From NCBI GenBank assembly GCA_934477985.1, contig CAKSOR010000061.1, positions 1 to 10,219 of the forward strand: a DNA stretch of 10,219 nucleotides. The letters are read 5' to 3'. Of the stretch, positions 1 through 7,349 are shown piece after piece. This stretch comes from an uncultured Eubacteriales bacterium (GTDB lineage Bacteria > Bacillota > Clostridia > Oscillospirales > CAG-272). The notes under the pieces are model-generated. The model worked only from the letters and a program-made list of their open reading frames with translations, was not told the origin of the DNA and did not search any database. A program made the translations under genes and the position numbers. The stretch's first letter is position 1; each line of letters opens with the position of its first letter.

Positions 1-1
1 C

Positions 2-220
2 CGACCGGTTGAGGAGCTCGACGAAAAGACCTCGACCGGCGAATACGGCACGAAGATGACCTTCGCGCGCTCAAAGAAGCTCGCCGGAAAGAGCTCGGCG
101 GCAGCGGCGCTCGGCTATCTGAATCTGCTGCGGGTCGAGACCGACAATCTCATCTATCTCTTCGAGGCGCTGCGCTATGGGCTTTCAAAAGAACGGATTA
201 CCGAACGGCTGATAGTTTGA
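2..220 (+). CDS. ntpC: V/A-type ATPase subunit C, C-terminal fragment
   Basis: The open frame enters at the left edge and stops at TGA 218-220, leaving about 72 codons. The final stretch (ALGYLNLLRVETDNLIYLFE, then a segment ending ERITERLIV) resembles the helical C-terminus of V/A-ATPase subunit C, where family members have a 'Y...K/R..E..N' helix followed by a terminal 'E.I.ERL' element. In the family, subunit C is the funnel-shaped socket that couples the D/F central shaft to the membrane c-ring. The next gene, subunit I, starts only 16 bases later, which supports the assignment. Most of the protein lies outside the window, so the call rests on a short similarity plus operon context. Confidence 0.8.
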   Translation, partial: RPVEELDEKTSTGEYGTKMTFARSKKLAGKSSAAAALGYLNLLRVETDNLIYLFEALRYGLSKERITERLIV

Positions 221-236
221 ATAAGGAAGAAAAGAA

Positions 237-2162
237 ATGGCAGTAGTAAAACTTGATATGATAAGTGTCAGCGGCGCCGAGCGCGATTTTGCCGACACGA
301 TACTCCGCTGCATCGCGGAGCCTGAGTTCCACATGGACGACGCGGGCGAATTACTTGCGGCTCACCCATCGCACGGACTCACAACGCAGAGCGCGAACCG
401 CTTTGCGCCGATGCTGACGAGACTCTCAAGCCTCGCGAAAGAAGCCGGAGCGGCTCTCCCCGACAGCGTTCCCGACTCGCTTCCCGGCTCTGACGGAGCC
501 GAGACTGAATTTTTAGCGAAGGTTGACAAAAAGCTCTCGGGCTTTGAGAGCGAACTCGACGCGCTCTCGGCTGAGCGCTCAAAACTCACGGAGGATCTCC
601 GCGAGGACGAACAGATACTCGGTCAGCTGACCCACCTGAAGAACGCTAACGTCGACCTGGACAAGGTATTCGCCTGCGAATTCTTCCGATTCCGCTTCGG
701 GCACATGCCCCGCGAGAGCTATGACAACCTCTCCTCCTACACGGCTGACATCGAGGACATGTTCTTCTACGCGTCGTCCGTGGAGAAGCGCGAGGTCTGG
801 GGACTCTACGTCACCCCGCACACAAAGGCGGCACGCATCGACGCGCTCTTTGAGTCACTGCACTTCGAGCGCGTGCGCATCTCCGAGAGGGCTCACGGAA
901 CGCCCGGGAGCGCGATCGAGGCGATGAACGCCGACATGACCTCTGCCCGCGCGAGACTCGACGAGGTCAATTCCTCGATCAAAGCGCTGGCAAAGCGGCT
1001 TTCGGACGAGTGCGCCGCCGACAATTCGGTGCTGACCCGTCTTGACCGCGCGTATGAGCTCAGACGCAAGGCGGTGATAACACGCGACGGCTTCACGCTC
1101 GCCGGATACGTGACAAAGACCCGCGCTGAGAGCTTCAAGGCAGAGCTTGAAAAGTCGCCGTCGGTCAAATGCACGCTCGAGGCGGCGAAGACCCGCGACG
1201 GAATAATGCCCCCGACAAAATTGAAGAATCCCGGATTCCTCGGCGGATTCCAGGATTTCGTCACGATGTACGGACTCCCGTCCTACGACGAGCTCGACCC
1301 GACGCCGATTGTCGCGATAACCTACTTCCTCTTCTTCGGAATGATGTTCGGCGACGTCGGACAGGGCGCGGTGATAATCCTCGTCGGCGCTCTGATGTGG
1401 TTTCTCAAAAAAATGTCGCTCGGAAAGGTACTGATGTGCGTCGGAGTATCGAGCATCGGCTTCGGCTTCTTCTACGGCTCGGTCTTCGGAATGGAGGACC
1501 TGATCCATGGCTTCAACCCGAACGAGAACATCAACACCGTCCTCTTCGCGGCGGTCGGAATCGGCGTCGTCATGATAATCGCCGTGATGGCGGTCAACAT
1601 AATAAACGGCATCAGGCAGAAGAACATCGAAAAAATCTTCTTCTCGCAGAACGGTCTGCCCGGACTTTTAATGTATGTCGGAGCGGTAGTTCTGGTGCTC
1701 ATGATGCTCGGCTATGTGAAGTTCGCGATGCCAACCGGCGTTTTAGTCGGACTGATCGTCGTCATGCTGCTGATACTCTTCCTGCGCGAGCCGCTCACCA
1801 AGCTCTGCGAGGGACGCGCGGATGTCGTGCCGGAATCGAAGCTTGATTTCGCGCTCGAGAACTTCTTCGAGCTCTTCGAGGTGGTGCTCTCCTACCTCAC
1901 GAATACGATCTCGTTCATCCGTATCGGAGCGTTCGCGCTCTCGCACGTCGGAATGATGAGCGTCGTCTTCCTCTTAGCCCAGACCGCGGACGGCTACAAC
2001 CCCGTGATACTCGTGATCGGAAACCTCTTCGTCATCGGCTTTGAGGGCATGATCGTCTGCATTCAGGTGCTCCGTCTCGAATTCTACGAGCTTTTCGGAC
2101 GCTTCTTCGAGGGCAACGGACGCCCGTTTGAGCCCGCCGGAAGCAGAAGCCGCAACGACTGA
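237..2162 (+). CDS. ntpI: V/A-type ATPase subunit I (membrane stator, a-subunit homologue)
   Basis: At 641 residues the length is normal for the family. The N-terminal half (about 1-350) is soluble and rich in charged helices, with coiled-coil-like stretches near residues 90-130 and 230-260. It acts as the cytoplasmic arm that holds the peripheral stalks. From about residue 357 the protein is membrane-embedded, with roughly eight hydrophobic segments. The first contains the family motif GMMFGDVGQG. Near the C-terminus the segment NTISFIRIGAFALSH carries the conserved arginine R562, and VLRLEFYELFGRFFEG carries a second, R613. In relatives these two arginines face the c-ring carboxylates and form the ion pathway. 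The ATG at 237 follows an AAGGAAG ribosome binding site at 223-229. Subunit K follows after 28 bases. No truncation or lost key residue is seen. Confidence 0.96.
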   Translation: MAVVKLDMISVSGAERDFADTILRCIAEPEFHMDDAGELLAAHPSHGLTTQSANRFAPMLTRLSSLAKEAGAALPDSVPDSLPGSDGAETEFLAKVDKKLSGFESELDALSAERSKLTEDLREDEQILGQLTHLKNANVDLDKVFACEFFRFRFGHMPRESYDNLSSYTADIEDMFFYASSVEKREVWGLYVTPHTKAARIDALFESLHFERVRISERAHGTPGSAIEAMNADMTSARARLDEVNSSIKALAKRLSDECAADNSVLTRLDRAYELRRKAVITRDGFTLAGYVTKTRAESFKAELEKSPSVKCTLEAAKTRDGIMPPTKLKNPGFLGGFQDFVTMYGLPSYDELDPTPIVAITYFLFFGMMFGDVGQGAVIILVGALMWFLKKMSLGKVLMCVGVSSIGFGFFYGSVFGMEDLIHGFNPNENINTVLFAAVGIGVVMIIAVMAVNIINGIRQKNIEKIFFSQNGLPGLLMYVGAVVLVLMMLGYVKFAMPTGVLVGLIVVMLLILFLREPLTKLCEGRADVVPESKLDFALENFFELFEVVLSYLTNTISFIRIGAFALSHVGMMSVVFLLAQTADGYNPVILVIGNLFVIGFEGMIVCIQVLRLEFYELFGRFFEGNGRPFEPAGSRSRND

Positions 2163-2190
2163 TTAAATTAAAGGAAAGGAAATCCCAAAA

Positions 2191-2622
2191 ATGTTACTTT
2201 TTACTCTTCTTTTCATCGCTTCGCTCATCCCGCTCGTCCTCTGCGCCGCCGGAGTCGTGAAGACTCCCAAGTCGCGCAAGATCGCTCTCGCCGTCAATAT
2301 TGCCGCCTGCTTCATGGTCTGCATCTTAGCCTTCGGAACAGGCGCGGTCAGAGTCTCGGCTGACGCCGGAGAGGCTGTCGCCACCGCCGTTGAATCCGGC
2401 TACACTACCGGCTTCGGAATCGGACTTCTCGGCGCGGCTCTCGCGACCGGACTCTCCTGCATCGGCGCGGGCATCGCGGTCGCCTCGTCTGCGTCGGCGG
2501 CAATCGGAGCTATCAGTGAGAACCCGAAGACCTTCGGTAAGGCGCTCATCTTCGTCGCGCTTGCCGAGGGCGTCGCGCTCTACGGAATGCTGATCTCGAT
2601 TCAGATCCTCGCGAAGTTCTGA
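2191..2622 (+). CDS. ntpK: V/A-type ATPase subunit K (c-ring proteolipid)
   Basis: A 143-residue hydrophobic protein with four predicted membrane helices (about 2-23, 30-53, 70-97 and 109-141). The last two form the classic glycine/alanine-rich proteolipid hairpin. It includes GIAVASSASAAIGAISENP at the turn and LAEGVALYG in the final helix, where E126 is the ion-binding carboxylate. The first helical pair has no acidic residue in a matching place, so each polypeptide should carry one ion site. In relatives, a ring of these subunits rotates against subunit I to move H+ or Na+. At the place where the Na+-binding Enterococcus hirae proteolipid has a glutamine (SGIAQG), this protein has valine (AGIAVA), and glycine follows E126. 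From this I infer H+ rather than Na+ coupling, with modest confidence. The ribosome binding site AAAGGAAAGGA lies at 2170-2180. Confidence 0.95.
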   Translation: MLLFTLLFIASLIPLVLCAAGVVKTPKSRKIALAVNIAACFMVCILAFGTGAVRVSADAGEAVATAVESGYTTGFGIGLLGAALATGLSCIGAGIAVASSASAAIGAISENPKTFGKALIFVALAEGVALYGMLISIQILAKF

Positions 2623-2625
2623 GCC

Positions 2626-2886
2626 ATGCGGATGTATGTGATAAGCGACAACAACGACACCCTCGCCGGAATGCGGCTCTCGGGCGTCGACGGAGTCGTT
2701 CTGCACGAACGCGACGAGGTGACAGCCGAGCTCGACAGGCTTTTTACCGACAGCTCGATCGGCGTAATCCTCATCACGAGCAAGCTCCGCGCGCTCGCCG
2801 GGGATCACATCGACGAGCTGAGGCGCAAGAGTCAGATGCCGCTGATACTCGACATCCCCGACCGGCACGGCGAACGAAAGGAATAA
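2626..2886 (+). CDS. ntpF: V/A-type ATPase subunit F (central stalk)
   Basis: A small soluble protein of 86 residues, somewhat shorter than the usual 100 or so. It begins MRMYVISDNND, like the first Rossmann-like strand of subunit F. It contains a VILITSKLRALA segment and ends with LILDIPDRHG, close to the family signature I-P-D/G-R-G/H-G. Subunit F sits with subunit D in the central rotor and can modulate ATPase activity. The start is 3 bases after the ntpK stop, and no good ribosome binding site is visible, so translation is probably coupled to ntpK. A second ATG two codons later (2632) is an alternative start. The symbol ntpF is used for subunit F; in the original Enterococcus hirae naming this subunit is NtpG. 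Confidence 0.9.
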   Translation: MRMYVISDNNDTLAGMRLSGVDGVVLHERDEVTAELDRLFTDSSIGVILITSKLRALAGDHIDELRRKSQMPLILDIPDRHGERKE

Positions 2887-2889
2887 ACA

Positions 2890-3546
2890 ATGCCAATAAG
2901 AGACGAAGAAAAGCTCATGCGCTTTGTGAACGAGGCTCTCGGCGAGGCTGAGGAGATCGCGGGCAGAATCGACTCCGAGGTCACAGCCGAGGAGAAAAAG
3001 CGCCTCGACGAGGGCGAGCATAAGATCCTCACCGAGGTCTACGAGCGCATTCAGAGCGAGATGAAAAAGATACGCCGCGAGAACAGCCAGGCGCTCTCGC
3101 GCGAGATAATGGAGACGAGACGCGAGCTTCTTCTCTACCGCGAGGAGATAATGAAAAAAGTTCTCGACCGCGCGCGCGAAAAGCTCACGGAGTTCGCGTC
3201 GGGCGAGAGCTACAAAGACTGGCTCGTGAAGCTCTGCGTCGGGGTTCTCAGAAAGCAGAGCGCGTCGTTCACGATCTTCCTGTCGCAAAGCGACCTGCAA
3301 TACAAGTACGCGATTCTCGAGGCGCTCGACGACCTGCTCGACGAAAAATTAGAGACCGGAACGACAGACACCGCGCCGGTCTACAGCGTCATGCCCGACA
3401 AGAACATAAAGATAGGCGGAGCGCGTTTCTACTCGGCGGCGCACGGAATCTCGATCGACGCGACGCTCGACGACGGTCTGAACTCCGAGAAAGCGCACTT
3501 CAACTCGCTGCTCGGACAGGCGGTATCTGAGGAGGGCGCGGAATGA
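2890..3546 (+). CDS. ntpE: V/A-type ATPase subunit E (peripheral stalk)
   Basis: A 218-residue protein. Residues from about 10 to 105 are a highly charged Glu/Lys/Arg-rich helix typical of a coiled coil, with few glycines or prolines. The rest (about 105-218) is a mixed globular domain ending in a SIDATLDDGLNSEKAHFNSL segment, as in the C-terminal head-binding domain of subunit E. In this family E pairs with a small helical subunit G/H to form the outer stalks that stop the A3B3 head from rotating. No G/H gene is present in the window. The ribosome binding site AAAGGAA at 2878-2884 straddles the end of ntpF. The stop codon overlaps the ntpA start as ATGA. Position in the operon and architecture support the call more than any single motif does. 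Confidence 0.88.
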   Translation: MPIRDEEKLMRFVNEALGEAEEIAGRIDSEVTAEEKKRLDEGEHKILTEVYERIQSEMKKIRRENSQALSREIMETRRELLLYREEIMKKVLDRAREKLTEFASGESYKDWLVKLCVGVLRKQSASFTIFLSQSDLQYKYAILEALDDLLDEKLETGTTDTAPVYSVMPDKNIKIGGARFYSAAHGISIDATLDDGLNSEKAHFNSLLGQAVSEEGAE

Positions 3547-5326
3547 AGAAATATACTATTTACGGAATCAACGGACCGGTCGTGACAATCGCCGGAAAGA
3601 CCGACCTCAACATGATGGAGACGGTCTATATCGGAAACGCGCGGCTCATCGGCGAGGTCATCAATATCTCAAGCGAACGGACGACGATACAGTGCTACGA
3701 AAATACAACCGGAGTACGTCCCGGCGAGCCGGTCTCACGCACCGGAATGCCTATGTCGGCGACCTTGGCGCCCGGACTCCTGACCGGAATGTACGACGGA
3801 ATCGGACGCCCGCTGAAGGCGCTCGAGGCGGTCAGCGGACACTTCATCGCGCCCGGAATCGACGTTCCCGCGGTCGACACAAAGAAGCTCTGGGACGTTG
3901 AGATTAAATTAAAGCCCGGTGACGAGATAAAGCCCGGACTCATCTTTGCCGAGTGCGACGAGACTCCTGTAGTCCGCCACCGCTGTATTGTCCCCGATAA
4001 TGTTCACGGAAAAGTTACATTCGCGGCAGAGAGCGGTCAGCACACCGTCGTCGAGCCGATAATAAAGTATGTCGACGAGGACGGCGAGGAGCACGAGCTC
4101 ACTATGCTTGTCCGCTGGGCGATAAGAAAACCCCGCCCGGTCGCAAAGCGCCTCCCGATCTCCGAGCCGCTTGTCACCGGACAGCGCGTCATTGACACGC
4201 TCTTCCCTCTCGCCAAGGGCGGAGCGGCCGCGATCCCCGGCGGATTCGGAACAGGCAAGACGATGCTCCAGCATCAGCTGGCGAAGTGGTCGGACGCGGA
4301 CATATCGTCTACGTCGGCTGCGGCGAGCGCGGAAACGAGATGACGCAGGTCCTCGAGGAGTTCTCGGGACTGATCGACCCGCGCACCGGGCGCTCGATGC
4401 TCGAGAGAACCATAATGATCGCGAACACCTCGAACATGCCGGTCGCGGCGCGTGAGGCTTCGATCTACACCGGAGTCACCTTCGCCGAATATTACCGCGA
4501 CATGGGCTACAACGTCGCGCTGATGGCGGACTCGACGTCGCGCTGGGCAGAGGCTCTGCGCGAGATCTCCGGACGGCTCGAGGAAATGCCCGCCGAGGAG
4601 GGCTACCCCGCTTATCTTCCGTCGAGACTCTCGGCGTTCTATGAGCGCGCCGGGCAGGTCGAGACGCTGTCGGGCGAAAAGGGCTCGGTCTCGATAATCG
4701 GCGCGGTCTCGCCTCAGGGCAACGACTTCTCAGAGCCGGTCACACAGAACACAAAGCGCTTCATCCGCGTCTTCTGGGCGCTCGAGAAATCGCTCGCCTA
4801 CGCCCGCCATTACCCGGCGGTCAACTGGACGACCAGCTACAGCGAATACACTCTCGAGCTCGACGACTGGTTCAGACATAATGTCGCGCCAGACTTTCCC
4901 GCACTGCGCACCCGCGTGCAGAACATCCTCTCGGAGGAGAACCGGCTGATGGACATCGTAAAGCTTATCGGCTCAGACCTTTTAGCCGACGAACAGAAGC
5001 TGACTCTCGAGACGGCGCGTTGCGTCAGAGTCGGATTTTTGCAGCAGAACGCGATGCACGAGGTGGACTGCTCCGTGCCGGTCAAGAAGCAGTACGAGAT
5101 GATGAAGCTGATAATCGAGGTCAGCGACCGCGCGAAGGGGCTTATCTCGAAATCGATCCCGGTCTCGCAGGTGAAGAACGCCGGGATATTCGACCTGCTC
5201 TGCCGCATGAAATTCGACCTTCCGAACGACGATCTCACCGCCGTTGACAAGCTGCGCGAAAAGCTCGCCGGGCTCTTCTCGGAGATCGAAAAGCGCTATG
5301 ACATCTCACCGGAGGTCACAAAATGA
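3543..5326 (+). CDS. ntpA: V/A-type ATPase catalytic subunit A, interrupted by a one-base frameshift
   Basis: This is the ATP-hydrolysing or ATP-synthesising subunit of the A3B3 head. The first part reads from ATG 3543 (ribosome binding site GAGGAGGG at 3529-3536) and includes the N-terminal barrel, the A-specific insertion and the Walker A motif GGFGTGKT (residues 233-240), then AKWSDADI. The frame then goes wrong and stops at 4341-4343. The following frame continues at once with VYVGCGERGNEM and runs to TGA 5324-5326. It carries the catalytic GERGNE glutamate, the SNMPVAAREASIYTG segment, MADSTSRWAEALRE and EEGYPAYLPSRL. Restoring one base between 4304 and 4305 gives a 594-residue protein, the normal length, reading ADI-V-VYVGCG. 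As written, the gene cannot give a full-length product. Because both halves are well conserved, an error in the read or assembly is as likely as a true mutation. The end overlaps ntpB as ATGA. Confidence 0.93.
4299..4310 (+). other. ntpA: Frameshift site in ntpA (apparent one-base deletion)
   Basis: Upstream the frame reads GAC ATA (Asp-Ile). Downstream, sense resumes as GTC TAC GTC GGC TGC (Val-Tyr-Val-Gly-Cys) in the -1 frame. Relatives read W-S-D-x-D-(I/L)-V-V-Y-(V/I)-G-C-G here, so one missing base, most simply a G between 4304 and 4305, restores both the frame and the number of residues. No slippery heptamer is present (the bases are GGACATA), nor is there an obvious downstream pseudoknot, so programmed frameshifting is not supported. 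Confidence 0.85.
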
Positions 5327-6702
5327 ATATAGAATATATCGGTCTGAAAAACGCCAACGGTCCGCTGATAGTGCTCGACGGAGTGCGCGGCGCGTGCTAT
5401 GAGGAGCTTGTCGAAATAGTTGTCGGCGAAAACGATCACCGGATGGGCAGAATAATCAGCCTTGAGGGCGAGACGGCGGTCATTCAGGTCTTTGAGGGCA
5501 CGGAGGGAATCTCGCTCTCGAACACCAAGACCCGGCTCACCGGACGCCCGCTTGAGCTTCCGGTCGCAAAGGACATGCTCGGACGAGTCTTTGACGGCGC
5601 GGGCAGACCCATCGACGGACTCGGCGACATCTGCCCCGAGAAGAAAATCGACATAAACGGACTCGCGATAAACCCGGTAAGCCGTGACTATCCGCGCGAT
5701 TATATCCGCACAGGAATCTCGTCGATAGACGCGCTCTGCACGCTCATCAAGGGTCAGAAGCTGCCGATTTTCAGCGGCGCGGGAATGAGCCACAACGAGC
5801 TTGCCGCGCAGATTGTCCGGCAGGCGAAGATGTCGGGCAATTTCGGCATAGTCTTCGCGGCGCTCGGAGTCAAGAACGACGTCGCGGACTACTTCCGCCG
5901 CTCCTTTGAGGAGACCGGCGTGCTCTCGCGCGTCGTTATGTTCCAGAACCTCGCCGGCGACCCGATCGTTGAGAGAATACTGACGCCAAGATGCGCGCTG
6001 ACCTGTGCCGAGTATTTCGCCTTCGAGCACGGAATGGATATGCTGGTCATCATGACCGACATGACCTCCTACGCCGAGGCTCTGCGCGAGGTCGCGTCGG
6101 CTAAGAACGAAATTCCCGGTCGAAAGGGTTATCCGGGCTATCTCTACTCGGATTTCGCGTCGCTATATGAGCGCGCCGGACGCATAAAGGGCTGCGAGGG
6201 CTCGGTGACTCAGCTGCCGATTCTCACCATGCCGAACGACGACGTCACGCATCCCGTCCCCGACCTCACCGGCTACATCACCGAGGGGCAGATAGTGCTC
6301 GACCGTGCGCTCGAGATGAAGGGCATCTACCCGCCGGTCTCGATTCAGCTGTCGCTCTCAAGACTTATGAAGGACGGAATCGGAAACGGCGCGACCAGAG
6401 ACGATCACCCCGTGCTCTCGAACCAGCTCTACGCCTCCTACGCGAAGGTGCAGGACGTGCGTTCGCTCGCGAGCGTCATCGGCGAGGAGGATCTCTCCCC
6501 CACCGACAAGCTTTATTTCGAGTTCGGACGCAGATTCGAGGCGGAGTTCCTGACTCAGGATCGCTTCGAGAACCGGAATATCGACAACACGCTCGACCTC
6601 GGCTGGAAGCTTTTGGCAATTCTCCCGCGCGACGAGCTTGAGCGCGTCAGCGACGATATGTATGAGAAGCACTGCGCTAAATATGTCGAAAAGGAGGAGT
6701 GA
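5323..6702 (+). CDS. ntpB: V/A-type ATPase regulatory subunit B
   Basis: A 459-residue protein, the usual length for subunit B, which alternates with A in the hexameric head and contributes to the nucleotide sites without hydrolysing ATP itself. At the place of a Walker A motif it has FSGAGMSHNELAAQI (about residues 150-164), the degenerate form typical of B. Other family segments are IRTGISSIDALCTLIKGQKL, MTDMTSYAEALREVASA, GRKGYPGYLYSDFASLYERA and TMPNDDVTHPVPDLTGYITE. The ATG lies in an ATGA overlap with the end of ntpA, 7 bases after a GGAGG ribosome binding site at 5311-5315, so it does not depend only on ribosomes that finish ntpA. The frame is intact throughout. Confidence 0.97.
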   Translation: MNIEYIGLKNANGPLIVLDGVRGACYEELVEIVVGENDHRMGRIISLEGETAVIQVFEGTEGISLSNTKTRLTGRPLELPVAKDMLGRVFDGAGRPIDGLGDICPEKKIDINGLAINPVSRDYPRDYIRTGISSIDALCTLIKGQKLPIFSGAGMSHNELAAQIVRQAKMSGNFGIVFAALGVKNDVADYFRRSFEETGVLSRVVMFQNLAGDPIVERILTPRCALTCAEYFAFEHGMDMLVIMTDMTSYAEALREVASAKNEIPGRKGYPGYLYSDFASLYERAGRIKGCEGSVTQLPILTMPNDDVTHPVPDLTGYITEGQIVLDRALEMKGIYPPVSIQLSLSRLMKDGIGNGATRDDHPVLSNQLYASYAKVQDVRSLASVIGEEDLSPTDKLYFEFGRRFEAEFLTQDRFENRNIDNTLDLGWKLLAILPRDELERVSDDMYEKHCAKYVEKEE

Positions 6703-6705
6703 CGC

Positions 6706-7308
6706 ATGACAGTCACCCCGACGAAAAGCAATCTGATGGCGATGAAGCGCTCTCTCGGGCTCGCGGAGCTCGGATATGAGCTGCTCGACCGGAAAAGGAT
6801 GCTGATGACGCGCGAGATGTCGAGGCTCTCCGTCGACGTCGACAGCGTCCGCGCCGAGATGGCGGAGGCGTTTGCCAAGGCTTACGAGGCGCTTCAGGAG
6901 GCGAACATGACGCTCGGTCAGAACGAGGTCTTCCGGATCGCGATGTCGCGCGACACCGGCGACGACCTGACGATCCTGACCCGCTCGGTGATGGGCGTCG
7001 AGATTCCCGATGTGCGCTGCGAGGAGCTTCCCCTGCCCGACTACGGGCTGAGCACGACAAACCCGCTGCTCGACGAGGCGTACATCCGCTTCGGCGAGGT
7101 AAAGAAGCTGGCGGCGAAGGCGGCGGCTGTCGAGAACAGCGTTGAGCGGCTCGCCAAAGCCGTCAAGCAGTCGCGAAAGCGCGCGAACGCCCTGAAGAAC
7201 ATCGTCATCCCCGACCTTGAGGAGTCGATAAAGTTCGTCACGGACTACCTTGCCGAAAAGGAGCGCGAGGAGTTCACGACCCTGAAGGTCATCAAGGGGT
7301 CGAAATAA
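6706..7308 (+). CDS. ntpD: V/A-type ATPase subunit D (central rotor shaft)
   Basis: A 200-residue protein that starts TPTKSNLMAMKRSLGLAELG followed by YELLDRKRMLM, the hallmark opening of subunit D (and of the analogous gamma-like shaft proteins). Both ends are long charged helices (about 5-60 and 120-185) that would pair into the coiled-coil axle inserted in the A3B3 head. The middle is more variable. The ATG follows AAGGAGG (6691-6697) at good spacing, with that site lying inside the end of ntpB. It is the last gene of the operon, and a hairpin terminator follows 6 bases after its stop. Confidence 0.95.
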   Translation: MTVTPTKSNLMAMKRSLGLAELGYELLDRKRMLMTREMSRLSVDVDSVRAEMAEAFAKAYEALQEANMTLGQNEVFRIAMSRDTGDDLTILTRSVMGVEIPDVRCEELPLPDYGLSTTNPLLDEAYIRFGEVKKLAAKAAAVENSVERLAKAVKQSRKRANALKNIVIPDLEESIKFVTDYLAEKEREEFTTLKVIKGSK

Positions 7309-7313
7309 AATCG

Positions 7314-7345
7314 CCGCGACCGGAATTACCGATCGCGGTTCTTCT
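7314..7345. terminator. Bidirectional intrinsic terminator between convergent ntpD and the araC-type gene
   Basis: A 10-base inverted repeat (7314-7323 against 7329-7338) with a 5-base loop AATTA forms a GC-rich stem. On the + strand it is followed by TTCTTCT and has one C/A mismatch. On the - strand the same pair becomes a G/U wobble, and the stem is followed by a better U-rich run (complement of 7303-7311, reading GATTTTATT). The hairpin sits between two convergent genes, so it can end both transcripts and should be stronger for the - strand one. Confidence 0.7.
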
Positions 7346-7349
7346 CCTG

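Noticed and set aside
855..1508. Long open frame on the - strand opposite ntpI
   Set aside because: It lies wholly within the well-conserved subunit I gene, has low-complexity, His/Arg/Glu-rich coding typical of antisense shadows in GC-rich DNA, and has no ribosome binding site or family resemblance.
2326..3300. 324-codon open frame on the - strand across ntpK, ntpF and ntpE
   Set aside because: It spans three convincing + strand genes and both of their intergenic junctions. Its predicted protein is a biased mirror of the Glu/Lys-rich subunit E code and resembles no family I know.
2163..3915. Repeat of ATTAAATTAAAG at 2162-2173 and near 3903-3914
   Set aside because: The second copy is in-frame coding sequence (Ile-Lys-Leu-Lys) of ntpA, and the first is a purine-rich leader before ntpK. 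The match looks accidental.
4299..4343. Programmed ribosomal frameshift in ntpA
   Set aside because: There is no X-XXY-YYZ slippery sequence, no internal Shine-Dalgarno at suitable spacing and no evident stimulatory structure; I know of no such recoding in this family.
4286..5326. A separate gene starting at GTG 4286 encoding a stand-alone C-terminal half of subunit A
   Set aside because: The GTG lies inside conserved subunit A coding sequence, with no ribosome binding site, and the product would lack Walker A. A one-base frameshift in one gene explains both frames better.
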